A stretch of 64,000 nucleotides of DNA from Salinirubellus litoreus (lineage in GTDB: Archaea; Halobacteriota; Halobacteria; Halobacteriales; Haloarculaceae): positions 2,418,001 to 2,482,000 of the forward strand of contig NZ_CP147841.1 in assembly GCF_037335815.1 (NCBI RefSeq), given 5' to 3'. Under the pieces are notes generated by a model. The model was given only the letters and a program-made list of their open reading frames with translations. It had not been told where the DNA came from and ran no database searches. Shown in pieces: positions 25,515 to 34,657 of the stretch (the first letter of the stretch is position 1; every line of letters starts with the position of its first letter). The position numbers were made by a program, and so were the translations under genes.

Positions 25515-28204
25515 GGTTCGCCCGGATCCGCCTGGAGAAATTCAAGTGCTACGGGGACGCGGACCTCGACCTCGGCTCCGGCGTGACGGTGGTCCACGGC
25601 CCGAACGGGGCGGGGAAGTCCTCGCTCCTCGAAGCGTGCTTCTTCGCGCTGTACGGCCACCGCGCGCTCGACCGGACGCTCGAGGAGGTGGTCACCCTCG
25701 GTGCCGAGGAGTGCCGCGTGGAGTTGTGGTTCACCCACGGGGGTGCCGACTACCACGTCGAACGTGAGGTGCGGGTCCGCGGCGGGGGCGCACAGACGAT
25801 CACCTGCGTCCTCGAGGGACCGGAGGGGAGCGTCGAGGGCGCGACCGACGTCCGGCGGGAGGTGGTCGGGATGCTACGGATGGACTCGGAGGCGTTCGTC
25901 AACTGCGCGTACGTCCGCCAGGGGGAGGTGAACAAGCTCATCAACGCCTCGCCCGGCCAGCGCCAGGACATGATCGACGACCTCCTCCAGCTGGGCAAAC
26001 TGGAGGAGTACCGCGAGCGGGCCAGCGAGGCCCGCCTCGGTGTCAAGCACGTCCTCGACGACAGGCGCGGGTCGCTCTCGGAGGTCGAATCCCAGGTCGA
26101 GGCGAAGGAGGAGAAGGACCTCCACGAGCGCCGGAACGCGCTGGCGAGCGACCTGAACGAGGTGAACGGGAAGATAGAGGAGTTCGAGGGGAAGCGCGAG
26201 CCGGCGGTCGAGACCCGCGATCGGGCCGAGCAGGTCGTCGAGGAGCACGCCGAGAAGCGCGAGCGCATCGAGGAGCTCCGCGAGTCCGTCGAGGACCTCG
26301 AGTCGGGGATCGCCGAGGCCGAGAAGCGGAGGTCGGGAAAGGCCGACGCTATCGCCGAGAAGCGCGAGCGCGTCGAGGAGCTCGATGACGAGCGGGCCGA
26401 GGCGCTGGGAGGGACCGAGGTCGACTCGCCGGACGAGGAGGCGGTCACCGGACGCATCGAGGCGCTCCGCGAGGAGCGCGAGTCGGTCCGCGAGGAGATA
26501 CGGGAGACGAGCGTCGAGAAGCGCGGTCACGACGGGGACGCCGAGAGTGCCCGGGAGCGAGCGGAGGAACTCGAAGCCGAGGCCCGGGAGAAGCGCGAGA
26601 CCGCGGAGGAACGCGAGGCCGAACTCGAGGAGGCGAGGGGGACCGTCGCCGACCTCCGCGAGCGACTGGAGGCGAAGGCCGGGGCCATCGAGTCGAAGCG
26701 CGAGTCGTTCGCGGACGCGCCGGTCGGGTTCGGCGAGAGCGAGGCCCACCGCGAGTCCGTCGCCGAGGAGCTGACGAACGCCCGAACGCGGGTCGCCGAA
26801 CTCGAGACCGCGCTGGGGAACGCCCGCGAGGACGTCCGCGAGGCCGAGCGGCTCCTCGATGCGGGGAAGTGCCCGGAGTGCGGCCAGCCGGTCGAGGACT
26901 CCCCGCACGTCGAGACGATCTCGGAGGACCGAGAGCGGGTCGAGGAACTGGAGGCCGAACTGGAGGACGCCCGCGAGCGCGTCGAGGCGCTCGAATCGAA
27001 GCTGGCGACGGCCGAGGCGCTGGTCGAGCGCGAGAGCGAGGTCGAACGGCTCGAATCCGAGCGGTCGAACGCGTCGCAGTTGCTCGAGGAGAAGGCGTCG
27101 AACCTCGAGTCGACGGAGTCGCGGGTCGAGGAGCTCCGGGAGGAGGCCGACGAGCTCGAGGCGGAGGCGGAGGCGAGACGCGAGGCGGCGGAGGAGGCCG
27201 AGGCGGCCGCCGAGGCCTGCCGCGAGCGCGTCGCCGAGCTCAACGCCGAGTCGAGCGAACTCGGCGAACGCGTCGAGCGGCTGGAGACGGTCTCCGAACT
27301 GGGCGACCGTATCGGGGACCTCGAGGACGAGATCGAACGGCTCCGCGACGAGCGGTCGGCCCTCGCCGACCAGAACGACCTCCGCCGCGAGAGCCTCGCG
27401 GAGAAGCGGGCCGAGCGGCGCGAACTGGAGGAGGAGTTCGACGAGGAGGGGATCGAGCACGCCCGAGCGGAGAAGCGACGCGCGGAGGAGTACATCGAGA
27501 AGGTCGACGCGCGGCTCGAGGAGCTGGGCGAGCGGCGGGACGAACTCCAGAGCGCGTTCGGGGGCGTCGAGGCCGAGATCGAGGAGCTGGAGGGGCTACG
27601 GGAGCGCCGCGAGTCACTCGCCGCGACGGTCGAGCGGCTCGAATCGCTCTACGAGGAGGCCCATCGGCTCCAGGAGACCTACGCCGACCTCCGGTCGGAG
27701 CTCCGCCAGCGCAACGTCCGGAAGCTCCAGCGGCTCCTCAACGAGACGTTCGAGCTGGTCTACCAGAACGACTCCTACGCGGGGATCGAACTCGACGGCG
27801 ACTACGAGCTCACCGTATACCAGAAGGACGGGGAGCCCCTCGACCCGGACCAGCTCTCGGGCGGCGAGCGGGCGCTGTTCAACCTCTCGCTGCGGTGTGC
27901 CATCTACCGGTTGCTCGCGGAGGGGATCGAGGGCGAGACGCCGATGCCGCCGCTCATCCTCGACGAGCCCACGGTGTTTCTCGACTCGGGGCACGTCTCG
28001 AAGCTCGTCGACCTCGTGGAGACGATGCGGGGGTTCGGCGTCGAGCAGATACTCGTCGTCAGCCACGACGACGAGCTCGTGGGTGCGGCCGACGACCTCG
28101 TCACCGTCGAGAAGGACCCGACGACGAACCGCTCGACGGTGGGCCACGAGTCGGACGCGACCGACGCCGCGGCGCTGCTGGGCGAACTCTCCGGTGACGA
28201 CTGA
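25511..28204 (+). CDS. rad50: DNA double-strand break repair ATPase Rad50
   Basis: An 897-residue SMC-like ATPase. Walker A Gly-Pro-Asn-Gly-Ala-Gly-Lys-Ser-Ser (about 31-39) is at the N-terminus. Two long Glu/Arg-rich coiled-coil arms (about 165-450 and 465-720) flank a zinc hook Cys-Pro-Glu-Cys near residue 454. The C-terminal lobe has the signature Leu-Ser-Gly-Gly-Glu-Arg and Walker B Leu-Ile-Leu-Asp-Glu-Pro. The ATG overlaps mre11 (ATGA), so the complex is made from one transcript. All key residues are present. Confidence 0.96.
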   Translation: MRFARIRLEKFKCYGDADLDLGSGVTVVHGPNGAGKSSLLEACFFALYGHRALDRTLEEVVTLGAEECRVELWFTHGGADYHVEREVRVRGGGAQTITCVLEGPEGSVEGATDVRREVVGMLRMDSEAFVNCAYVRQGEVNKLINASPGQRQDMIDDLLQLGKLEEYRERASEARLGVKHVLDDRRGSLSEVESQVEAKEEKDLHERRNALASDLNEVNGKIEEFEGKREPAVETRDRAEQVVEEHAEKRERIEELRESVEDLESGIAEAEKRRSGKADAIAEKRERVEELDDERAEALGGTEVDSPDEEAVTGRIEALREERESVREEIRETSVEKRGHDGDAESARERAEELEAEAREKRETAEEREAELEEARGTVADLRERLEAKAGAIESKRESFADAPVGFGESEAHRESVAEELTNARTRVAELETALGNAREDVREAERLLDAGKCPECGQPVEDSPHVETISEDRERVEELEAELEDARERVEALESKLATAEALVERESEVERLESERSNASQLLEEKASNLESTESRVEELREEADELEAEAEARREAAEEAEAAAEACRERVAELNAESSELGERVERLETVSELGDRIGDLEDEIERLRDERSALADQNDLRRESLAEKRAERRELEEEFDEEGIEHARAEKRRAEEYIEKVDARLEELGERRDELQSAFGGVEAEIEELEGLRERRESLAATVERLESLYEEAHRLQETYADLRSELRQRNVRKLQRLLNETFELVYQNDSYAGIELDGDYELTVYQKDGEPLDPDQLSGGERALFNLSLRCAIYRLLAEGIEGETPMPPLILDEPTVFLDSGHVSKLVDLVETMRGFGVEQILVVSHDDELVGAADDLVTVEKDPTTNRSTVGHESDATDAAALLGELSGDD

Positions 28205-28273
28205 CTCCGGGTCTCGTCGTCCCGCTGGGCCGAGTGGGTAACACACATACCGTGAGCGTTCGTCGGGGGTGAC

Positions 28274-28648
28274 ATGGACGAAGAACGCCAGACCCGCGTG
28301 GAGGACCTCATGTCGACGCCCCTGCTGACAATCGGCCGGAACGCGACCGTCGTCGAGGCGGCGGCAAAGATGCGCGAGCACGAGGTGAACGCGCTGATCG
28401 TGACGACCTCGCCCCCGTCGATCGTCACCAGTACGGACGTCCTCGACGCCGTCGCCGAGGGGCTGGACACCTCTGAACTTCCGGTCTCGGAGATCATGAC
28501 GCGGTCCGTCGAGACGGTCCCGCCGGACCTCCGACTGGAGGAGGCCGCCGCGATGATGACCAACTTCGGGATCAACCACCTCCCCGTCGTCGACGACGAT
28601 TTCGTGGGGATGATCTCCTCGACCGACATCGCGGCCCGGCTCGCCTGA
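28274..28648 (+). CDS. CBS domain pair protein
   Basis: A 124-residue protein made of two CBS domains (about 8-60 and 70-124), each beginning with the usual Met-(Ser/Thr)-x-x-(Leu/Val) stretch (Leu-Met-Ser-Thr-Pro-Leu and Ile-Met-Thr-Arg-Ser-Val). Late sequence Val-Gly-Met-Ile-Ser-Ser-Thr-Asp-Ile is the classic end of a CBS domain. Such pairs bind adenosine nucleotides and act as sensors or regulators; the partner is unknown. It follows rad50 by 69 bases. Confidence 0.9.
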   Translation: MDEERQTRVEDLMSTPLLTIGRNATVVEAAAKMREHEVNALIVTTSPPSIVTSTDVLDAVAEGLDTSELPVSEIMTRSVETVPPDLRLEEAAAMMTNFGINHLPVVDDDFVGMISSTDIAARLA

Positions 28649-28783
28649 GCGGACCCGGCCCCGGGCGCGCACCGGGGGCACCATCGGGAGGCCCGCTCCG
28701 GGCGGCGAGTCGCGTCGAACGCACACGGCGGGCTCGAAGCGCCCGGTAGTTTCACGGCGTGTCACTCGTCCACACGCATAGCG

Positions 28784-29975
28784 ATGACGCCGAGCACGTC
28801 CGCGTCGAGAGGGGAGGGGACGGACCGGCGTCTCGTCCTGGGGTTGAGCGCGGGCGGGTGGGCGCTCTCGCAGGGAACGTGGCTACTCCTGCCGGCGCTG
28901 GCCGTCCCCATCCGCGGGACACTCGGCATCGGCAACGCGGGGCTCGGAGCCGTCATGAGCGTCCTGTGGGCGTCGATCGAGCTGACGCAGTCCCCGAGCG
29001 GCCTGCTGAGCGACGAGCTCGGCCACCGGACGGTGCTCGTCCCGACGGTGGTCGCCATCGCGGCGCTGACCTGGCTCGGCGCGCTCCCGGCGTTCCTGGT
29101 CCTGGTCGCCCTCGTCGGTGTCGGGACGGGCGCGTTCCCGACGGTGGCCCGGGCGCTCCTGTCCTCGCGGTTCGGCGCGGAGCGGGGGCGTTCGGGGTCT
29201 TCGGTGGTGCCGGCGACGTCGCCGGGGTCGCGACCCCGCTCGTCGCCACCGCGGCCATCGCCGCGGACGTCTGGCGTATGACGTTCCTCGTGGTCGGTGC
29301 GGGGGTCGCCCTCGCCGGGATCGGTTTCCACCTCCTCCCCGACGAGACGTACTCGTTTCGTCGCCCCTCGATCGTCGATCCCGGTCGGGCCACACTTGCG
29401 GAGGTTCGGCGGCCCGGCGTCCCGCTCGCCGTCCTCTGTTACAGCACGTTCGCGCTCGTCTGGCAGGGTACCACGTCGTTGCTCCCGCTGTACGCCTACG
29501 GGGCGAAGGGGCTGACGCTCGCGTCGGCCAACGCGGCGCTCTCGGTGCTGTTCCTGATGGGCGTGATCGTCAAACCGACCGCGGGGTGGGCGAGCGATCT
29601 CGTGGGCCGGCGCTCGCTGGTCGTCGGGTCGCTGTTCGTGGCGGGCTGTCTCCTCGCCGTCCTCGCGCTGGCGGCCCGTGGTCCGGTCGTCGTGATCGTG
29701 ACGGTGGCGGCGTTCGGCGGCGCGCTGATGACGTTCCAGCCGGTCATGCAGGCGTACATGATGGGCTGGTTCGAGGCGGCGAGCGAGGGCGGCGCGTTCG
29801 GCATGGCCCGCCTCGTCTACGCGGTCATCGCCAGCGCCGGCTCGACGGTCGTCGGGGTCGGAAGCGGGACGCTGGGCTACGATTCGGTGTTCGCCGGCTC
29901 GCCATCTGCCTGGCCGTCGCCGCCGTCGCGCTGATCTACGCGACCGCCAGGGCCGACGCTTCGGCATCCGGCTGA
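28784..29975 (+). pseudogene. MFS transporter, two frameshifts
   Basis: The product would be a 12-span major facilitator of about 397 residues, split over three frames. Frame 1 (from ATG 28784) gives spans 1-6 up to Ser-Arg-Phe-Gly-Ala-Glu-Arg-Gly near 29187. Frame 2 carries Ala-Phe-Gly-Val-Phe-Gly-Gly-Ala through Tyr-Asp-Ser-Val-Phe-Ala near 29895. Frame 3 gives the last span (Leu-Ala-Ile-Cys-Leu-Ala-Val-Ala) and ends at 29975. One extra G in the G5 run near 29186-29190, and one extra G after Phe-Ala-Gly near 29898-29902, would restore a single frame. Two G losses in one gene point to consensus errors or a true decaying gene. Substrate unknown. Confidence 0.8.
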
Positions 29976-30023
29976 ACCGTGACGCGTCCCGGCCGACGGT
30001 CCGGGCCACTCCTCGCGGAGCGG

Positions 30024-30455
30024 TCACCCCCGGAGCGTCGCGAGCCCCTCTTCCGCGACGTCCGTGAGTTCGTACCCCCGCTGGCCGACGACTCGCGCTT
30101 CGCTCACGAGCCCGGCGGCGGTGAACTCCGCGAGCAGGCCGTGGAGGTCAGACTCGCAGAGGTCGTACGATCCCATCAGGTCGACCACGGCGACCGGTCC
30201 ACGCTCGTCGAGTTCGAGGAGGAGCCCCAGCGCCCGATCGGAGTGGGCGGCGCGGAGCACACGCCGGGTCGGCTCGGGGACCGCGCGTGCGGCCGTCTCG
30301 AGCGGTGACTCGCCCTCGACCGCCGACAGCTCCCCGTTCGGAACGTAGCGTTCCTCGCCCGTCGTCGGGTCCCGGACCCGCGAGGAGTCGCCCGACCGCT
30401 TCAGGAGGACGTACCGCTTCCCCTCCTCGTCCTCGACGGTCCGCACGTCAGCCAC
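30024..30455 (-). CDS. Haloarchaeal regulator-like protein (DUF7346-like)
   Basis: A 143-residue protein recognised as a haloarchaeal-only family (DUF7346 from memory). Residues 1-40 form a beta-rich segment (Gly-Lys-Arg-Tyr-Val-Leu-Leu-Lys-Arg-Ser). The remainder looks like a winged helix: Leu-Gly-Leu-Leu-Leu-Glu-Leu-Asp-Glu-Arg-Gly-Pro, then Ser-Asp-Leu-His-Gly-Leu-Leu-Ala-Glu. This suggests DNA or protein binding. I used the GTG at 30455, which overlaps the stop of the upstream gene at 30448-30450 by 8 nt; a longer frame lacks conserved sequence. Confidence 0.7.
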   Translation of the reverse strand: MADVRTVEDEEGKRYVLLKRSGDSSRVRDPTTGEERYVPNGELSAVEGESPLETAARAVPEPTRRVLRAAHSDRALGLLLELDERGPVAVVDLMGSYDLCESDLHGLLAEFTAAGLVSEARVVGQRGYELTDVAEEGLATLRG

Positions 30456-30948
30456 CCCCTCCCGTATCGCGCGGGCCCCGTTCGGCGGGCTCGTCGGCAC
30501 CCCTCGTGGTCCCCGCGTCGATCCCCGACCCCTCGTCCGACCCACTGAGACTGGGGTCCCTCGTGCCGTCCGGGCCGTCCCCGTCGTCGCCGTCGTCCCG
30601 GTCGACGTACCCCCGGTACCGCCGGTAGGCGAAGGCCAGCGCGAGCGCGCCGACGAGAAACGCGGCGACCCCGGCGTCGGTCCGGCCCTCGAAGAGGACG
30701 AGCATGGGGCCGAGCGAGACGCCCAGGAGGCCGACGTTCGTGAAGAGGACGGCGGCCCAGAACGCCTTCACCAGGTCGCCCGAGAGCTCGGCGTCCCCGG
30801 AGGCGGGGTCCGGAGCCTCGGGTGCCTCGGGGACCTCGGGCACCCCGGGGCCGAGGCTCTGCGGGTCGAACTCCGCGGGCTCGTCGGGCCAGGGGTCCTC
30901 GGACTCCTCCCAGAACGCCCGTTCCTCCGCATCGGCCTCGTCGCTCAC
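30448..30948 (-). CDS. Haloarchaeal two-span membrane protein (DUF7322-like)
   Basis: A 166-residue protein. The acidic Pro-rich N-terminal third contains Trp-Pro-Asp-Glu-Pro and Phe-Asp-Pro-Gln-Ser-Leu-Gly-Pro. Two transmembrane helices follow (about residues 69-88 and 95-114), then a short charged tail. The family (DUF7322 from memory) is specific to haloarchaea and of unknown role. I chose GTG 30948 because conserved sequence begins there. It overlaps the DUF7346-like gene downstream, so the two are one operon. Confidence 0.7.
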   Translation of the reverse strand: MSDEADAEERAFWEESEDPWPDEPAEFDPQSLGPGVPEVPEAPEAPDPASGDAELSGDLVKAFWAAVLFTNVGLLGVSLGPMLVLFEGRTDAGVAAFLVGALALAFAYRRYRGYVDRDDGDDGDGPDGTRDPSLSGSDEGSGIDAGTTRGADEPAERGPRDTGGGG

Positions 30949-31018
30949 TGCTCGACGTGAGGCGCGTGTCGAAGAAAAGTCGTTCGACGGTGGCTCGCGG
31001 ACGCGGGCCCAGGGGCCC

Positions 31019-31198
31019 CTAGCAGCAGTCCCGGATACGGACCGTCCGCTTCGACTCGATCCACGCGAGCGGGTTCTGTGCGTCGTAGAGTACGACGCCG
31101 TCCTCGTCGTCGTAGGCCTCGACGCGGGCGACCGCCTCGTCTTCGGCGTCGGCCGCCGGGCGCACCTGACCGTCGGACCGCGTGGGCGTATCGACCAT
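31019..31198 (-). CDS. Small haloarchaeal protein (DUF7331-like)
   Basis: A 59-residue acidic protein with the stretch Asp-Asp-Glu-Asp-Gly-Val-Val-Leu-Tyr-Asp-Ala and Asn-Pro-Leu-Ala-Trp-Ile near the C-terminus, ending with two Cys. It matches a small haloarchaeal family I recall as DUF7331. The ATG at 31198 is followed upstream by CCTTGACAAGG on the plus strand (a near-palindrome at about 31217-31227). Function unknown. Confidence 0.65.
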   Translation of the reverse strand: MVDTPTRSDGQVRPAADAEDEAVARVEAYDDEDGVVLYDAQNPLAWIESKRTVRIRDCC

Positions 31199-31332
31199 GT
31201 CGTTGTGTGTGATATCCCTTGACAAGGTAAATCCCTTCTGGCCCCGGCACATGTTGGTCCGGTCTCCCTCGTGCCCCCGGGACCGATCGCCGGCCAGGGG
31301 TTCCCGGAACGCCGGCCGGTCCGAACGGGAGG

Positions 31333-31339
31333 TATTTTA
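31333..31339 (+). promoter_or_regulatory. TATA-like box of polB
   Basis: TATTTTA lies 26-32 bases before the polymerase ATG at 31365, in a GC-rich gap. Confidence 0.5.
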
Positions 31340-31364
31340 CCGGGCCGTGCCAACCCCCGGTATC

Positions 31365-34205
31365 ATGACCGACGGGGATGGGTCCCAGGCCCAGACGACG
31401 CTCGGCGATAGCTTCGGCGGGGTGACGACGGCGGAGTCGAGCGACGAGCGACCGGCCGGCGAGGCGGCCCACGTCGCCGGCAACGGGGGTCAGCGGGCCG
31501 AGATCGTCGACATCTCCGAGGAGCAGTTCCCGCCCGTCGAGGGGCGGGTCGAGTTCGCGGTCACCCAGGTCGACTACACCGTCGAGGGGTACGGCGACGA
31601 GGAGTACCCCGTCCTCCACGTCTTCGGTCGGACGTCCGACCGCGAGGAGATCCACGCCCGCGTCCACGGGTTCCGCCCCTACTTCTACACGCCCCTGGAT
31701 TCGCTCGACCACGCGACTCCCGGGGAGGGGCCGGTCCTGGCGGGACACCTCCGCGACGGTCGGATCGTGGACGAAGCGCGACTCACCGGCGTCGAGACGT
31801 ACGGCGACCTGCGGCGCGAGGGCGAGTCGATCGACCCCGAGCGCGAGGACGACGAGATCGTCCTCCACGAGTCCATCCGGGGCGAGGAGCTGGTGAAGGT
31901 GTTCGGACAGACCCCGCGGGACGTCGGCCAGCTGCGCGAGGGGTTCGTCCACTACGAGGCGGACATCCTCTTCCCGAACCGGCTGCTGATCGACAAGGAC
32001 GTCACCTCCGGGGTCTCCGTTCCGGCCCGCGAGACCGACGACGAGAACACCTACAAGATCCACCACACGGAGATCGAGACGGTCGACGTGAGCGCCCCCC
32101 TGCGAGTGAACACGTTCGACATCGAGGTCGACGACCGCCGTGGGTTCCCGGAGGACGGCGAGGAGCCGATCGTCTGTCTCACCTCCCACGACTCCTACCG
32201 CGACGAGTACGTCGCCTGGCTCTACACCGCCCCGGACGGTATCGAGGGCCCCGAGGACCTCGACGGCTACGAACCCATCGGCGACCCGGTCGACGTGACG
32301 GTCCGGAACTTCGAGTCCGAGGCGGCGATGCTCGACGCCTTCCTCGCGTACATCGAGGGGACGGACCCCGACGTGCTCACCGGATGGAACTTCGCGGACT
32401 TCGACGCGCCGTACCTGCTCGACCGCATCGAGGTGCTCGCGGAGGAGGCCGACGACGCCGAGGAGTACGACCTCGATATCGACCGGCTCTCGCGGGTGAA
32501 CGAGGTGTGGCGCTCGGACTGGCAGGGACCGAACATCAAGGGTCGCGTCGTCTTCGACCTGCTGTACGCCTACAAGCGCACCCAGTTCACCGAACTCGAC
32601 TCCTATCGGCTGGACGCGGTCGGCGAGACCGAACTCGGCGTCGGGAAGGAGCGCTACCCGGGTGACATCGGCGACCTCTGGGAACAGGACCCGACACAGC
32701 TCGCCGAGTACAACCTCCGCGACGTCGAACTCTGCGTCGAGATCGACCGCAAACAGGAGGTCATCCCGTTCTGGGAGGAGGTGGCCTCGTTCGTCGGCTG
32801 CAAGCTCGAGGACGCAACGACCCCGGGGGACGCCGTCGACCTCTACATCCTCCACAAGGTCCACGGCGAGTTCGCGCTCCCCTCGAAGGGCACCGTCGAG
32901 TCCGAGGAGTACGCCGGCGGTGCCGTCTTCGACCCCGTTACCGGCGTCAGGGAGAACGTCACGGTGCTCGACCTGGCGAGCCTGTACCCGATGTGCATGG
33001 TGACGATCAACGCCTCCCCGGAGACGAAGGTCGATCCCGATGCCTACGAGGGCGAGACCTACCGGGCCCCCAACGGGACCCACTTCCGGCAGGAGCCGGA
33101 CGGCATCATCCGGGAGATGGTCGACGAACTGCTCACCGAGCGCGAGCAGAAGAAGTCCCTCCGGAACGAGCACAGCCCCGGCGATCAGGCGTACGAGCAG
33201 TACGACCGCCAGCAGGGGGCGGTGAAGGTCATCATGAACTCGCTGTACGGCGTCCTGGGGTGGGATCGGTTCCGGCTGTACGACAAGGAGATGGGCGCGG
33301 CGGTGACGGCGACGGGCCGGCGGGTCATCGAGTTCACCGAGGAGGTATCGAACGAATTGAATTATCAGGTAGCTTATGGAGACACCGATTCGATCATGCT
33401 GGAACTCGGTCCCGACGTCACGAAGGAGTCGGCCATCGAGCAGTCGTTCGAGCTAGAGGAGGAGATCAACGCCCGGTACGACGAGCTCGCCGCGGAGTTC
33501 GGTGCCGAGGAACACCGGTTCCGCATCGAGTTCGAGAAGCTCTACCGGCGGTTCTTCCAGGCGGGCAAGAAGAAGCGCTACGCGGGCCACATCGTCTGGA
33601 AGGAGGGCAAGGACGTCGACGACATCGACATCACGGGGTTCGAGTACAAGCGCTCGGACATCGCGCCGATCACGAAGGAGGTCCAGCGGGAGGTGCTGGA
33701 GATGGTCGTCACCCAGGGCGACGTCGAGGGCGTCAAGGAGTACGTTCACGACGTCATCGAGGACTTCCTGAACGAGGAGATCACCGTCGAGGAGATCGGT
33801 ATTCCGGGGGGGATCGGCAAGCGGCTCGACAACTACGACACCGACACCGCCCACGTCCGGGGGGCGAAGTACGCGAACCTCCTGCTCGGGACGAACTTCG
33901 GCCGCGGCTCGAAACCCAAACGGCTCTACCTGAAGCGCGTCCACAGCGACTTCTTCGAGCGGATCGAAGCGGAGAAGGGACTCGACCCAGCCGGGAACCC
34001 GCTGTACGGGGAGTTCCGTCGGAACCCGGACGTCATCTGCTTCGAGTTCGCGGACCAGATCCCCCCCGAGTTCGAGGTGGACCGGGAGAAGATGCTCGAC
34101 AAGACGCTGAAGGGGCCTATCGCGCGCGTCCTCGAAGCGCTCGACATCTCCTGGGAGGAGGTCAAGAGCGGACAGGAGCAGACGGGGCTGGGGCAGTTCC
34201 TGTAA
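31365..34205 (+). CDS. polB: Family B DNA polymerase, intein-free
   Basis: A 946-residue replicative family B polymerase. Exonuclease motifs Phe-Asp-Ile-Glu (about 251-254), Gly-Trp-Asn-Phe-Ala-Asp-Phe-Asp and Tyr-Asn-Leu-Arg-Asp are present. The polymerase domain has motif A Asp-Leu-Ala-Ser-Leu-Tyr-Pro (about 535-541), motif B Lys-Val-Ile-Met-Asn-Ser-Leu-Tyr-Gly, and motif C Tyr-Gly-Asp-Thr-Asp-Ser (671-676). Haloarchaeal polB often carries inteins at these motifs; here none is present. Codons 33345-33389, spanning motif C, are mostly AT-ending and unlike the rest. A PCNA-binding-like end Gln-Thr-Gly-Leu-Gly-Gln-Phe-Leu closes the protein. Start at 31365 has its TATA box. Confidence 0.97.
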   Translation: MTDGDGSQAQTTLGDSFGGVTTAESSDERPAGEAAHVAGNGGQRAEIVDISEEQFPPVEGRVEFAVTQVDYTVEGYGDEEYPVLHVFGRTSDREEIHARVHGFRPYFYTPLDSLDHATPGEGPVLAGHLRDGRIVDEARLTGVETYGDLRREGESIDPEREDDEIVLHESIRGEELVKVFGQTPRDVGQLREGFVHYEADILFPNRLLIDKDVTSGVSVPARETDDENTYKIHHTEIETVDVSAPLRVNTFDIEVDDRRGFPEDGEEPIVCLTSHDSYRDEYVAWLYTAPDGIEGPEDLDGYEPIGDPVDVTVRNFESEAAMLDAFLAYIEGTDPDVLTGWNFADFDAPYLLDRIEVLAEEADDAEEYDLDIDRLSRVNEVWRSDWQGPNIKGRVVFDLLYAYKRTQFTELDSYRLDAVGETELGVGKERYPGDIGDLWEQDPTQLAEYNLRDVELCVEIDRKQEVIPFWEEVASFVGCKLEDATTPGDAVDLYILHKVHGEFALPSKGTVESEEYAGGAVFDPVTGVRENVTVLDLASLYPMCMVTINASPETKVDPDAYEGETYRAPNGTHFRQEPDGIIREMVDELLTEREQKKSLRNEHSPGDQAYEQYDRQQGAVKVIMNSLYGVLGWDRFRLYDKEMGAAVTATGRRVIEFTEEVSNELNYQVAYGDTDSIMLELGPDVTKESAIEQSFELEEEINARYDELAAEFGAEEHRFRIEFEKLYRRFFQAGKKKRYAGHIVWKEGKDVDDIDITGFEYKRSDIAPITKEVQREVLEMVVTQGDVEGVKEYVHDVIEDFLNEEITVEEIGIPGGIGKRLDNYDTDTAHVRGAKYANLLLGTNFGRGSKPKRLYLKRVHSDFFERIEAEKGLDPAGNPLYGEFRRNPDVICFEFADQIPPEFEVDREKMLDKTLKGPIARVLEALDISWEEVKSGQEQTGLGQFL

Positions 34206-34657
34206 ACCACTTTTCGCTCCACCACTTTTTCCTCCTCGGGCCTGCGGCCCTCGGAGCGGGTGAACCGCGCTCGCTTCTGCTGGACTCGCTTCGCTCGTCC
34301 AGAAACGTCCTCGTTCGCTCCCTTCGGTCGCTCACGAAGGACTTCGCTCGCGCGGATGCTACTGCTCCCGATCGCATCTATCGGGTTTGACGGCTATCAG
34401 GAAGTCCAGTTAACGTCTGCTGTGTGACCGAAAGCGGTCAGGCATACGCCGAGCGAGCGCCAGCGAGCGAGGCGTTTCACCCGCCCGGAGCGACCGGAGT
34501 CCTCGTGAGCGTCAGCGAACGAGGACGTTGGCAGACGAGCGAAGCGAGTCTGCCTGGAGGGAGCGGAGGGCGCAGTTTTTCCCCACGTTTTTCCGACGAG
34601 AGGTTCCCGCCGCGCGCCTTCGGCGCGCAAGGGAACCCGAGGAGGAAAAAGTGGTCT
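34206..34657. repeat. Repeat-rich intergenic region between polB and thrC
   Basis: A 452-base gap with no credible gene. It is built of short imperfect palindromes typical of haloarchaeal spacers: GCTGGACTCGCTTCGCTCGT (about 34279-34298), GAGCGAGCGCCAGCGAGCGA, GACGAGCGAAGCGAGTC, and a strong hairpin at 34602-34637. There GGTTCCC and GCGCGCC pair with GGCGCGC and GGGAACC around TTC. Oligo-T patches (34206-34231 and 34576-34593) could be transcript ends. Apparent reading frames here are Arg/Ser/Glu-rich translations of repeats. Confidence 0.75.

Noticed and set aside
30945..33173. Minus-strand open frame of 742 codons opposite polB
   Set aside because: Antisense to an intact polymerase with all motifs; no independent support.
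34162..34630. Minus-strand frames in the repeat island between polB and thrC
   Set aside because: Translations are Arg/Ser/Glu-rich readings of GAGCGAAGCGAG repeats, a common artefact in haloarchaea.
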